Source: Dictyobacter formicarum (GTDB lineage: Bacteria; Chloroflexota; Ktedonobacteria; Ktedonobacterales; Ktedonobacteraceae). Taken from it: a DNA stretch of 64,000 bases. Below are positions 27,643 through 36,198 of this stretch, one piece after another (within the stretch, counting starts at the first letter, position 1; every line of letters begins with the position of its first letter). The position numbers and the translations under genes were made by a program. The stretch spans positions 62,001 through 126,000 of the forward strand of contig NZ_BNJJ01000018.1 in NCBI RefSeq assembly GCF_016587435.1, in the 5' to 3' direction. The notes beneath the pieces are model-generated. The model was given only the letters and a program-made list of their open reading frames with translations, had not been told where the DNA came from and made no database searches.

Positions 27643-28232
27643 TACTGCTCCTTTAACCTATCAAAGACTAGTTCTCGTATTTGCACAGGAGGATTCTCAT
27701 ACAAAGGCGTTTCTGAAGCGATGCGTAGAATTCGTGCAGTGTAAGGTATAGAGATCTGGTATTTGCTGGGCAGCACATTCCAGATGCGGAACATCTCCTC
27801 ATTTGAAAGTTGCCCGGAGACGATTTCCACCGTCTCATCTGCGTCGAATACGTCAGGCATAGCCATGTTTAGCAGACCAGATGGCAGAATTGGATAATCT
27901 TCCATTGTGCGCAGCATCCAGCCAAGGATGACCTGTTCGAGAGATGATTGTTTGGCCCAGGGAATCAGTAGAAAGTGAAGTTCAAGCGGCAATTGCGAGC
28001 GCCGTGGATATCCTTGCGGCCCTGGTTTTGCCGGTGGTGTGCGTTGAATGTTACTCACTGTAACGCGATAGAGAAATAATGAGATGCCTACATCCATTGG
28101 TTGGTCGAAATCAGCAGTGCGATAAACTGCGAATTGCAGATGGCTCTCATCTGGTGGATTACGTTGCCATAATTGCTGGAGTAACTGTGCAATAGCCTCA
28201 CAAGTTGCTCCTATTGCCCGGTAGGTTGCCAT
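27642..28232 (-). CDS. eCIS cap/terminator protein, Pvc16 N-domain (DUF4255)
   Basis: This first structural gene of the operon belongs to the Pvc16_N/DUF4255 family: ATYRAIGATCEAIAQLLQQ opening, the VSLFLYRVTVSNIQR-type strand, LPLELHFLLIPWA, LGWMLRTMEDYP and a C-terminal YQISIPYTARILRI. Afp16/Pvc16 terminates the tube and sheath. The start at 28232 (197 aa-class product) fits family length. The ribosome site is weak, and an earlier start adds 13 residues. The 11-nt repeat cluster and probable promoter lie 70-100 nt upstream. Confidence 0.9.
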   Translation of the reverse strand: MATYRAIGATCEAIAQLLQQLWQRNPPDESHLQFAVYRTADFDQPMDVGISLFLYRVTVSNIQRTPPAKPGPQGYPRRSQLPLELHFLLIPWAKQSSLEQVILGWMLRTMEDYPILPSGLLNMAMPDVFDADETVEIVSGQLSNEEMFRIWNVLPSKYQISIPYTARILRIASETPLYENPPVQIRELVFDRLKEQ

Positions 28233-28301
28233 TCGAGTGTCTCTACTCTCTTCTCGGCATACGCTTCTCATCCATTACATGGCATAGCTTAACATGTATT
28301 G

Positions 28302-28334
28302 CTTGCATTTTTCTTGCATTTTTCTTGCATTTTT
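28302..28334 (-). promoter_or_regulatory. triple 11-nt tandem repeat, candidate SARP operator
   Basis: Three perfect head-to-tail copies of an 11-mer (AAAAATGCAAG on the minus strand) occupy these 33 bases. They lie upstream of the eCIS structural operon, and a TAAGCT (-10-like, TAnnnT) follows the last repeat by about 10 nt. SARP-family activators bind direct repeats with 11-bp periodicity close to the -10 box, and the same locus encodes a BTAD/SARP-like regulator. The repeat is seen; the regulatory role is inferred. Confidence 0.6.
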
Positions 28335-28526
28335 CTTTTTGGATGACCTTCTAGCAGAGCCCGAAGCACGACGTACGCCCGCCCATACCAATACCATCTT
28401 CTGCGGCAATAGAGCGGGAACTGCTCAAAGAGATAGCCACCCGCTGGTTCCTGACGGGAAGATAGATCCTGATCCTCCATACTACTATTGAAGAAGGCTT
28501 TTCGGGCTCAAACAGTGGAACGTAGG
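28335..28526. other. intergenic region between effector gene and eCIS operon
   Basis: No gene is supported. With the repeat cluster it separates the DUF4157 gene from the structural operon, which run in the same direction. No classical hairpin-plus-U terminator was recognised. Confidence 0.4.
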
Positions 28527-30488
28527 CTATTTGCTTAATGTTAAATAATAAAGCACTTCTCTTGAGTTTAGACTTGCTAGTACTGACTCACCTTGCTGTA
28601 TTAGTTTTTGTATGCCCTCTCCTGCTTCTATGGATTGTATGCGCTTTTTTAGATTACTCAGCGCATCTGTAAGGCTTTTGGTAGCCTCCTTCACAAGAAT
28701 ATAGGCGTTATTTTCCAATCCGGCATTGATATCCTCAAGGGCTTTGATTATCTCATCAGTTACAAATGCAAGAGGATCACCTGGCTCCTGAAGCGTTTTT
28801 ACGACTTGTCCGGGATGCAGAGGTTCTGCTCGCACGAGATATACCGGCTTATTGTCCTCTTCTATTAGCTCTAGCAAAATAAACCGTGACGGGACGAGTG
28901 CCGCTTCTCCCGGATCTTTACTTAATACAGATTCTTTATCTGGTGACGATAGTACAATCATTCCATAGGATGTAGAAACTGCTATCTTTACAACAATTTC
29001 TCTCGGGGAGGGATTCCAGTTCTTCACAAAGTCCGCGTTGATATTCACAGAAAAAGGTAGGATCTCTTCGAGGATTTCTTCACCCGGTTTCGCCTGTTCT
29101 ATCTCTTTTTTCTTTTGCGCACTAACCAGAACCTTTCTATAGAAGAACAGTTTCTTTGGAGATTCTTCCTCTTTTTCTTGCTTCAATTGTGCTACAACAG
29201 CATAAAATTCCAGTACATTTTTCTTTAATTCAACTCTTTTTTCTCCTTCGCTCAATATTTTACCTTCAACGCTTTTTTTGCCCGTGAATTCTCCTGTGAA
29301 AATGTTTCCTACTTTACTGACCCTGTTAATCTTTTCTAGAAATGTGAGATGCTTTGTTGCTAGTGAGCCTGCGACTTCTCTTGATCCTTCCTCTTTTGGC
29401 ATTTCTTCCGCACGAAAAATCTCAGCAAGTTTATTTGCCTTGTTCAGCTCTTGATCTTGTTCTAAAATACCTTGCTGCTCTAGATTTTTCTTCTCCTCAT
29501 TTATCTCCTCTTCCTTGCTGATCTTTAGCGCTTCTGGTGGCTGAGTGGGTACCCCTAAATCTGTCAGTATTCGTGTTTTGATCTGCTCAAAATTTTGCAC
29601 ATCCTCGTTCTCATACTTCGTAATGAGGGCAGCTACGCTCCCTAATTTCCTGTTTTTTGTGAACAGTGCTAGCGCGGCGCTGTTGATGCTCTGCTCCACT
29701 GCGTTTTTCAGTTGTATCTGTTGAGACGGATTCAGTTTGAATGTTTGCCCCGAATAGACATTGGTTGGGTGAAACATTCCCTGTATGACTGGGGAAACAA
29801 GATGTTTTAAGGAACTTTGTTGAGGTGGGTTGATTTCTAGCTGCTGTTCTCTGTACACCCTCAAAGAAGCGGGTAATCCACTCTGCTCATGAGCAGTGCC
29901 CCGAAGTGGAACATAATCTGCTTGCCGGGTTTGGGTTCTCATGCTCCCTGCTTCTGCGCCCATCGCGTCGGCTTCCCTTTCCAAGCCCTGATCGTTATTA
30001 ATCGCCACGTCCCCTGTCTGTACCGTGGGCGGGACTCTTCCCTGCTTCTGCTGCACCACGTGCCAGGCTTCATGAGCCAGGTGCTGTTCCTGCCCTGGTC
30101 CCACGTGGATATCTGTCCCCTGCGTGTAAGCCAATGCTTGCACCTGAGCAGGCTTGGGGGAATCGTAGTGAACCTGTACATCATCCATCGATATCCCGGA
30201 AAGATGCTCAACTCTCGTCTTGAGGTCATCTGGCAATCCGGTGCTATTTTCTCTGCGTTGCATAGGTCTGGCATCCCTCTTTACGCCTTCCTCCCTTTCC
30301 TGTGCTTGCATTGAGGGAGACAAACGTAGCCACGGAGGAGGGCGATTGCCCCAGACCTGGGCATAGAAAGGGATATGTGTGGGATTATTGGCACGTAGGG
30401 GAGGCTGCTTTATCCTGGTTGCTCGCTTTGGAGAATTCATTTGTGTCCGGTCAGCCTGTGTTTGCCTGATATCCCTTGCTTCATACAT
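28527..30488 (-). CDS. eCIS-core (DUF4157) protein, putative effector 1
   Basis: This 653-aa protein (from the ATG at 30488) has a DUF4157 domain in its first third with the HEAWH metal-binding motif (HExxH; residues 139-143 in this numbering) and a shared QGLEREADAMG tail. DUF4157, called the eCIS-core domain, marks cargo or cargo-associated proteins of eCIS loci. The C-terminal about 400 residues are Lys/Glu-rich and helical, then beta-rich (RFILLELIEEDNKPVYLVRAEPL), without a toxin family I recognise. The start was chosen because AAAGGA lies 8 nt upstream and a TATACT box at 30547-30552 would fall before an earlier start. The gene is upstream of and parallel to the structural operon. Confidence 0.85.
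   Translation of the reverse strand: MYEARDIRQTQADRTQMNSPKRATRIKQPPLRANNPTHIPFYAQVWGNRPPPWLRLSPSMQAQEREEGVKRDARPMQRRENSTGLPDDLKTRVEHLSGISMDDVQVHYDSPKPAQVQALAYTQGTDIHVGPGQEQHLAHEAWHVVQQKQGRVPPTVQTGDVAINNDQGLEREADAMGAEAGSMRTQTRQADYVPLRGTAHEQSGLPASLRVYREQQLEINPPQQSSLKHLVSPVIQGMFHPTNVYSGQTFKLNPSQQIQLKNAVEQSINSAALALFTKNRKLGSVAALITKYENEDVQNFEQIKTRILTDLGVPTQPPEALKISKEEEINEEKKNLEQQGILEQDQELNKANKLAEIFRAEEMPKEEGSREVAGSLATKHLTFLEKINRVSKVGNIFTGEFTGKKSVEGKILSEGEKRVELKKNVLEFYAVVAQLKQEKEEESPKKLFFYRKVLVSAQKKKEIEQAKPGEEILEEILPFSVNINADFVKNWNPSPREIVVKIAVSTSYGMIVLSSPDKESVLSKDPGEAALVPSRFILLELIEEDNKPVYLVRAEPLHPGQVVKTLQEPGDPLAFVTDEIIKALEDINAGLENNAYILVKEATKSLTDALSNLKKRIQSIEAGEGIQKLIQQGESVLASLNSREVLYYLTLSK
29961..30190. 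repeat. eCIS-core DNA repeat, copy 1
   Basis: These 230 bp encode the HEAWH core and flanks. They align without gaps to 31901-32130 in the neighbouring gene, with about a dozen mismatches counted by eye (roughly 95 percent identity), whereas the sequences outside diverge quickly. Confidence 0.9.
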
Positions 30489-30546
30489 TGGTAGAGTCCT
30501 TTCGCTAGAGAGGCTCAAGTTCTTGCAGGAGGAACATGCCATCTTA

Positions 30547-30552
30547 AGTATA
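30547..30552 (-). promoter_or_regulatory. possible -10 box for putative effector 1
   Basis: TATACT on the minus strand about 59 nt upstream of the chosen start codon. No clear -35 box was seen at the right distance, so this is tentative; it might depend on an activator. Confidence 0.35.
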
Positions 30553-30682
30553 CGAGAGAATTACACTTTTCCTTTGTATTTCGTTCTTTCACACTATTGC
30601 CTGTTTTTTATGAATTCTGATGATTTGGCAAGAGGTGCATTGTATGCTTCATAGAGGTCAACGAAATCAGCATAACGTCAGT

Positions 30683-32365
30683 TTACTGGCCAATAAGTTT
30701 CAGTAAAAGCTTTTGAAATTCTTCATTACCTCTTTCAGACGCTATTTCTGAGGCTGCGAAGACTTCTGCTCGTACATCATAATCATTCCAATCGTTAAAT
30801 TGATCCATTAAGTTGATAAATTCCTGCTCGGCCTCTTTTATTTGACTTGGAGTATTAGCAGTAGTATAGCGCTTCAAGAGGTATGTTTGCTGAACGGTGG
30901 AAAGTAGGCTAATGGATGGAGTATGACTACTTCCTACGAATACAAAGTCTTCTGGACTTACAATTTGGTAGCTTATGCTACTCAGTAACGAGATTAATTG
31001 GATTTTTGAGAGGATTTTGCCCAAAGCGTCCGTAATCACTTTCACCGATGACGTTTGAAAATCATTTAATGTATCATCGGCAAAAAATAACGTTATACGT
31101 GTTTGTTGAGGGTCGAAGAAATTGCCACCGACCTTCTTTACCTGTTTTATATAGTCAGTTATGTTATCACTCACTGTTGTTGATAATGTTCTTGACTCGG
31201 CGTGAGATAGATAGGACAGACCTGTTTGCTGGTTGTATATGGCTAAAGCAGCACATGTGCGTATTCTCGTCGTGTAGGCAAGTCCTTTCCCAATGTAGTA
31301 AAAAACCTGGTCAGGCGCGTAACCACTCTTGTTAGGTTCATCCTGCTCTACCAAAGTTCCTTTTTCTTTTAGCTCTGACTCCTGCACATTCAAATTAATC
31401 ACATCGCTCTTCCTTCCCTTTGTCAAGTATGCTGGTGCGTCTAACTCTAAGGAAAGCGCATAGAGTCTACCCTGAAGACTCGCTCCACCTGAAGGGATAA
31501 CCACTGCGCCCTTGGTGATTACTACTTTCGCTCTATCTGAAAATTGCCCTCTCAGAGAGGGCGATATGATGAACTCTGTTTGTGTACTGTTTTCAATAAC
31601 CACTTCTCGTGCTTGATTAACAACTCCCCTGGGGAAATCTATACGCGTAATGTTTCCCTGATTGTTTACATCGAAAAATACGTAGCTACCTACAGGGAAA
31701 CGGTTTGGCAAGGTCATTGGTATCGTGTAGATATTTGCAGTTTGCTCATCACGGATGTATTTGGTACTGAGAAACACTGACCCGAGCTTTCGTTGGATCG
31801 TAATCCCGTTGTTTTGAGGTACGTGTGCTGTTTCAGCATTGAGAGCCAGGGGATTAGGCAAATCGCCCTGGAAATTCCTTGTCTCAGCAGCTTTCATCCC
31901 CATCGCGTCGGCTTCCCTTTCCAAGCCCTGATCGTTATTAATCGCCACGTCCCCTGTCTGTACTGTGGGCGGGACTCTTCCCTGCTTCTGCTGTACTACG
32001 TGCCAGGCTTCATGAGCCAGGTGCTGTTCCTGTCCTGGACCCACGTGGATATCTGTTCCCTGCGTGTAGGCCAACGCTTGCACCTGAGCAGGCTTGGGGG
32101 AGTCGTAGTGCACTTTTACATCATCCATCGGCACACCTGAGAGGTTTTCAATTCCTGCTTTCAGTATATCTGGTAAGCCGGTATTATTACCCCTGTCAGG
32201 CAGACGAAGTGATGGAGAAGCCTGATTTTCATAAGCCAGCTTTGCCCAGAGAGGGATGCGGGTAGGAGAACCTTCATTATATGATCTCAAGGGAGAGGCT
32301 TTTTTCTTTGTTCGACCTATTAGTTCAGTATTTGCCTTCTCCTGATCATCATGAGCATGCTCCAT
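30683..32365 (-). CDS. eCIS-core (DUF4157) protein, putative deamidase-like effector 2
   Basis: This 560-aa protein carries the DUF4157 core at about residues 62-156, with HEAWH at 118-122. After a linker, the C-terminal half contains TRIRTCAALAIY ... GLSYLSHAE: Cys371 and His388 are 17 residues apart within beta-strand-like context. CheD glutamine deamidases show the same Cys-to-His spacing (GSCVAVCLYD ... H), and CNF-type Rho deamidases share the fold. I infer a deamidase-like toxin domain; this is a motif-level resemblance, not a database result. AAAGGA lies 8 nt before the ATG. The gene lies between the SARP-like regulator and effector 1, same strand. Confidence 0.8.
   Translation of the reverse strand: MEHAHDDQEKANTELIGRTKKKASPLRSYNEGSPTRIPLWAKLAYENQASPSLRLPDRGNNTGLPDILKAGIENLSGVPMDDVKVHYDSPKPAQVQALAYTQGTDIHVGPGQEQHLAHEAWHVVQQKQGRVPPTVQTGDVAINNDQGLEREADAMGMKAAETRNFQGDLPNPLALNAETAHVPQNNGITIQRKLGSVFLSTKYIRDEQTANIYTIPMTLPNRFPVGSYVFFDVNNQGNITRIDFPRGVVNQAREVVIENSTQTEFIISPSLRGQFSDRAKVVITKGAVVIPSGGASLQGRLYALSLELDAPAYLTKGRKSDVINLNVQESELKEKGTLVEQDEPNKSGYAPDQVFYYIGKGLAYTTRIRTCAALAIYNQQTGLSYLSHAESRTLSTTVSDNITDYIKQVKKVGGNFFDPQQTRITLFFADDTLNDFQTSSVKVITDALGKILSKIQLISLLSSISYQIVSPEDFVFVGSSHTPSISLLSTVQQTYLLKRYTTANTPSQIKEAEQEFINLMDQFNDWNDYDVRAEVFAASEIASERGNEEFQKLLLKLIGQ
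31901..32130. repeat. eCIS-core DNA repeat, copy 2
   Basis: This is the partner of 29961-30190. It encodes the same stretch of about 75 residues, almost unchanged at protein level, in the second effector gene. Confidence 0.9.
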
Positions 32366-32523
32366 ATGCGCTATCCTTTCGAGATTTCCCTATTATCTGT
32401 ACAAAAGATATGCTGAACAAAAGGTTGTAACCTTTGTTCTCTGGCAAGTAGGCATCTCTTCATATGCTGACAAGTTGTCCCCTCAAGTATAGGGCAAAGC
32501 ACTTCATATTTCCTGCACGCCTG

Positions 32524-33852
32524 CTACATTTTTTCTTCATCCTGCACAAGAGTGTCATTGGCGAGCAACGTGTGAAACAAGCATGTTGTTTCTGGCAATG
32601 GCTGCACTGTCAATTCCTCGTGCAGTATACGCTTGCAGCGTTGATACTGTTGCAGCGCTTCGCTGCGACGTCCCTGGCATGCATAGATCTGCATGAGCTG
32701 TCGATGAGCCGCCTCGTTGCAAGGATTCTCCTTGAGAACCGCTGTAGCCCATTTTGTGGCATCGTCGTAGCACTGCTGCGCAAGATAGTGCTCTGTCAAT
32801 GTCTGGCACATCGTGAAATATACACGACTTAACTGCTCTCGCTGCAAAGAAGACCAGTCCTCGTACACATCTTCCATCAAGAAAGGTCGATTGTAAAGCA
32901 GGCAAGCCTGCTCATAGCAGGTAACTTGCTCTTTGCCCCCTTGCTTTCCCGTCTGATAGAGCTGAAGGAACTCATCGACATCGGTGCAGATCGTCGTTGC
33001 CGGATTAAGCGCGTAACTACGCTGTTTATAGACAACGTATCCATTTCCTGGCTGCCGGACCTGTCCTTGATGAAGTGCACGACGCAGAGCGCTTATCGCA
33101 GAATGCAGCTTCCTCTGCGCGACTTCCGGTTCGTCCTCAGGCCATAAGAGCGTTTGCAGCGTATCCGAGCTTGCTCTATATCCCGATTGGGCTATTAAAT
33201 AGCGCAAAATACGCCGCCCGCTGTAGCTGGAGCAGAGGGGAAGCACGTTATCTTGCTGCCTGACTTCAAAAGGACCCAGGCAAGTGATAAATAATGGGGG
33301 AAGACCTGTGCTATCATCGGTAACGCGTGACCCTGCCGATGCAGAGGCAGATACCGAGTGTTTCTGGATCTTTGTCGCAGACTGGTCCTGCTCATTTATG
33401 GAAAGAGACAGAGGGAAAGCGTCAATGCCGTTTAACAGCTTTGACGCTATCGTTGTAAAGTTCGCAACTTTTTCTCGCAACGCTGTATGTACCCTCGTAA
33501 AATGTTCGCTCGCTTCCTGAAGTGCATGCAGAGCATACAAGTAGTTTGTGCACTCTTGTTGGAGGGCAGTGAACTCCGTTGCAAAATGCCCTTGATCGGA
33601 AGATAATTGCTCACACGCCAGGGCGAGCAAGGTTACTCCCCCGGTAAGATTACCCTGCTGGATATACCCTGAACCTCGTATGAGCAGACTCTCAAGAGAC
33701 ATTTCCCCAGACTGCCTGCTATCTGTGGTTACTCTGCCAGATGGATCTGCTAAATGTATAGCTTTGGAATAGGGATTTTGAGAATTGGTGAAAATACTCG
33801 TTCCTATGGGAACATTATCATGGCAACGCCCATCATGATCAGAACATTGCAT
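32524..33852 (-). CDS. SARP-like BTAD-domain transcriptional regulator
   Basis: This 442-aa protein from the ATG at 33852 (AGGAG 8 nt upstream) has a poorly conserved N-terminal about 180 residues of helical character. They are followed by an OmpR/SARP-type winged helix (FITCLGPFEVRQQDNVLPL, RRILRYLIAQ, LLWPEDEPEVAQRKLHSAIS, ALRRAL) and a bacterial transcriptional activation domain (DVDEFLQLYQTG ... CNEAAHRQLMQIYACQG, RRSEALQQYQRCKRIL). Such proteins activate operons by binding tandem repeats near the -10 box. It is the most upstream gene of the eCIS locus, on the same strand, so it is the likely pathway regulator. The winged helix lies in the second half of the protein, unlike short SARPs, where it is N-terminal. 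Confidence 0.85.
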   Translation of the reverse strand: MQCSDHDGRCHDNVPIGTSIFTNSQNPYSKAIHLADPSGRVTTDSRQSGEMSLESLLIRGSGYIQQGNLTGGVTLLALACEQLSSDQGHFATEFTALQQECTNYLYALHALQEASEHFTRVHTALREKVANFTTIASKLLNGIDAFPLSLSINEQDQSATKIQKHSVSASASAGSRVTDDSTGLPPLFITCLGPFEVRQQDNVLPLCSSYSGRRILRYLIAQSGYRASSDTLQTLLWPEDEPEVAQRKLHSAISALRRALHQGQVRQPGNGYVVYKQRSYALNPATTICTDVDEFLQLYQTGKQGGKEQVTCYEQACLLYNRPFLMEDVYEDWSSLQREQLSRVYFTMCQTLTEHYLAQQCYDDATKWATAVLKENPCNEAAHRQLMQIYACQGRRSEALQQYQRCKRILHEELTVQPLPETTCLFHTLLANDTLVQDEEKM

Positions 33853-34035
33853 ACTCATCACTCCTAATACGAATCCTTCTGCTGTATATGTTCTGCTACA
33901 TCCTGAATTTTGCGCATTAACTATCACAAGTTAATTGCTGCTTCAATATATACGCGCTGCCATCCAGTTTTCTCAGCATCGCATTGACCTTGGAGTGAAG
34001 GCTAGCTCGGAACTGTCTATTTTAGAGGAGATGAG

Positions 34036-34604
34036 ACAGGTTGTGTCAGAACTGAGAGCACAGAAACGCATGAGGTTTGTTAAATGCCTTGTGTTATCAG
34101 TTCTTGCTAGGCAGTTACCTGCATCAACGTCTTCAAGGCAGTGAGTCGCTGGAGGAACACTCGCCGCTGTTCGGGGAGTGAAATCGGTTCTCCCATCGTG
34201 CTGCGGAGACGAAAATAGTTCCGCAACTCGTCAAATGCACAACAGAAACGCGCGGCTGACGTAAAGGTTCCAAAGCCATGCATGGGATAATACCGTTGTT
34301 TGATGGCACGATGATCTTGTTCCAGTCGATTATTCAGATATTTGTTTGTCCGATGTTGGACAAGACCGTTCATCGTCTCACGTATTGCTCGCGGGTACGA
34401 GGTATGGCCGTCCGTCGTGACCTGATCGGGAGCATGACCCACCACAACAACTGCTTGCTTGAAAAATCGCTTGGCTGCCTCCATGTCCCTTTTGTCGCTC
34501 AACCGAGAATCAACCAGATTGCCATCCCCATCGATGGCTCGATAGAGATAGCACCACTTTCCATGGACCTTTACATAGGTTTCATCGACAAACCAGGATT
34601 TTCC
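34036..34604 (-). pseudogene. 3' half of an IS6-type transposase with its IS end
   Basis: The reading frame (stop at 34107) encodes the C-terminal part of an IS6/IS240-like DDE transposase: SWFVDETYVKVHGKW, VTTDGHTSYPRAI and the glutamate of NNRLEQDHRAIKQ. The N-terminal half is missing because a second IS6-type element (34605-35524) abuts it. The outer end at 34036 (GGTTGTGTCAGAACT) resembles the end at 55647-55667 of the related broken copy. A close relative is the fragment at 54945-55566. Confidence 0.8.
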
Positions 34605-35524
34605 GGTTGTGTTGCAAGAAATGAGAAGAAACAAGATGAGCGTGGTATACCTCTCCTTGTTCAGCTTAGGCAACAACTCCAAAGAGTCTGGCGACCAGTG
34701 TGGCCTGCCCTTGTACATCTCCTTTGTTCACTCCTTGTACCTGCCCCTTCCTCAGCATGTTCATCACCTCGAAGCCTTGTACGGTTCGCCAGGCTGTTTC
34801 GAAGGAGAAAAAGCCCATCCCTGGCTTGGTCAAGCGTTTGATGAACCGATGATCTTGTTCGATGAGATTGTTGAGATATTTGACCTGCCTCAATTCTACG
34901 TGCTGAGGCAGCACTTCAGTGGCTTTGAGCTCAGCAATGGCTTTGGGATACGCCGCGTTCTTGTCGACATTGATCACGCGAGGAGGTGACGTGATGATTG
35001 TGGTGTCAGTCGGAGTCGTGGGTGGAGCCACCTGCTCTGCAACCGGACACGCTTGAGAAACTGATCGAGCAGTCGATGCGAGCACTTTGACGAAAAAGCG
35101 CTTGGCGGACTCGGCATCCCGCATTGGACTCAAGAGAAACTCTCGGGTATTGCCATCTGAATCCACGGCACGGTAGAGATACATCCACACGTTCCTAACC
35201 TTGATGTACGTCTCATCGACTTTCCACGAGTCATTGCACGCTTTCAGATGCGGTCGGCAACGCTTCTCCAGTTCAGGCTCGTAGCGTTGAACCCAGCGAT
35301 AGATCGTGGTGTGATCGACGTGCAGGCCCCGTTCGAGCATCATCTCCTCCAGGTCGCGGTAGCTCAACGCATACCGCAGGTACCAGCGAACGCAGAGCAG
35401 AATGATGTCGGCCTGGAAATGACGCCATTTGAACGAATTCTGCTCGATCATGATGAAGAACTCCTCTACTCTGCTCCAAATAAGGAAGAGTTTATCATCA
35501 CACCTTCATTCTTGCAACACAACC
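34605..35524. mobile_element. IS6-family-like insertion sequence, 920 bp
   Basis: It is bounded by 16-bp inverted repeats GGTTGTGTTGCAAGAA at 34605-34620 and its complement at 35509-35524, and contains one transposase gene. It is inserted at or next to the truncation point of the neighbouring IS6-type transposase. No matching target duplication was seen (GATTTTCC versus GTTTTACT), which suggests later rearrangement or IS6-style cointegration. Confidence 0.8.
34666..35451 (-). CDS. IS6-family-like transposase (261 aa)
   Basis: The DDE transposase begins IEQNSFKWRHFQADIILLCVRWYL, the typical IS6/IS26 opening. Catalytic motifs are WKVDETYIKV, NVDKNAAYPKAI and LIEQDHRFIKR. A Pro/Thr-rich insertion of about 35 residues lies between the first and second catalytic motif, unusual for IS26-like enzymes (about 234 aa). 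It appears intact inside matching terminal repeats. Confidence 0.88.
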   Translation of the reverse strand: MIEQNSFKWRHFQADIILLCVRWYLRYALSYRDLEEMMLERGLHVDHTTIYRWVQRYEPELEKRCRPHLKACNDSWKVDETYIKVRNVWMYLYRAVDSDGNTREFLLSPMRDAESAKRFFVKVLASTARSVSQACPVAEQVAPPTTPTDTTIITSPPRVINVDKNAAYPKAIAELKATEVLPQHVELRQVKYLNNLIEQDHRFIKRLTKPGMGFFSFETAWRTVQGFEVMNMLRKGQVQGVNKGDVQGQATLVARLFGVVA

Positions 35525-35679
35525 GTTTTACTTCCCTCTTCCGAGCATGCCTTCCTGTTCTGAGGAGCTTTCGTCTCCTCACTCAGCGATTAGCTCTTCT
35601 ACAGTCTCGTTGCGCAATTCGTGGGATAAGAAGGCATATATCTCTATTTCGTTAATCTGCTAATATGATAAACAACGAT

Positions 35680-35708
35680 TTGACGAATTCATGCAAACCT
35701 GCTATACT
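35680..35708 (+). promoter_or_regulatory. consensus sigma-70-type promoter of the XRE gene
   Basis: TTGACG at 35680-35685, a 17-bp spacer and TATACT at 35703-35708, about 30 nt before the start codon at 35739. This is the best promoter match in the window. Confidence 0.75.
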
Positions 35709-35738
35709 GAACCCATGATTTTTTGAGGAGGAGCCACT

Positions 35739-35948
35739 ATGGTCAAACTTCGCGTGAGAGAGCTTGCTGAGAAGCAAGGATTGAATCAACGCCAATTAGC
35801 GGAGAGGAGCGGAGTTACCGCTCAACTGATCAATCGGTATTGGAATTACCAGATGCAGCGGGTGGAGCTTGACGCTTTAGCCAAGCTTGCCAAAACGTTG
35901 GGGTGCAAGTTGGGGGACTTATTTGAAGAACAGGAAGAGGTTGCATAG
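35739..35948 (+). CDS. XRE-family HTH regulator (69 aa)
   Basis: A single helix-turn-helix domain makes up the whole protein: KLRVRELAEKQGLNQRQLAE, RSGVTAQLINRYWN, then LDALAKLAKTLGCKLGDLFE, the standard HTH_XRE/Cro layout. AGGAGGAG lies 5 nt upstream of ATG. A dyad (GGGGTAACGG at 35953-35962, matched at 35987-35996) follows the stop codon. It precedes the DinD-like gene and could control it or itself through GTAAC-type palindromes, which is inference. Confidence 0.88.
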   Translation: MVKLRVRELAEKQGLNQRQLAERSGVTAQLINRYWNYQMQRVELDALAKLAKTLGCKLGDLFEEQEEVA

Positions 35949-36147
35949 CCTAGGGGTAACGGCGCATTCCGACCAAAGAGCGCAGACCGTTACCCCAGAC
36001 CTTTCAGTCAGATTATACCTGTGAAGCAAGCCAGGGCACAAGAGGAGCAAGAAGAAAGAAGAAGGCTGAAGAGGTCTGTGTGTATTTTAGACAAGCTGTT
36101 TCAGGCCATGTTGCTCTTGAGCAACATTCCCAGATCGTGTTCTCTCC

Positions 36148-36176
36148 GCAACCCGTAACAGATTGTTACGGGTTGC
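36148..36176. promoter_or_regulatory. perfect 13-bp inverted repeat, candidate operator
   Basis: GCAACCCGTAACA and its exact complement flank a 3-nt centre, 22 nt before the start of the DinD-like gene. The inner CGTAAC/GTTACG half-sites recur in the dyad just after the XRE gene. It might be an operator or an RNA hairpin over the 5' leader. Confidence 0.5.
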
Positions 36177-36198
36177 CATGAAGGATGGAGGTTCTCCT

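Noticed and set aside
28302..28334. CRISPR-like repeat
   Set aside because: The repeats are directly adjacent 11-mers without spacers.
28289..28480. Small frames over the intergenic region upstream of the eCIS operon
   Set aside because: They cover the tandem repeat and have no ribosome site; a regulatory region fits better.
34597..35532. 8-bp target duplication for the IS6-type element
   Set aside because: Flanks GATTTTCC and GTTTTACT do not match.
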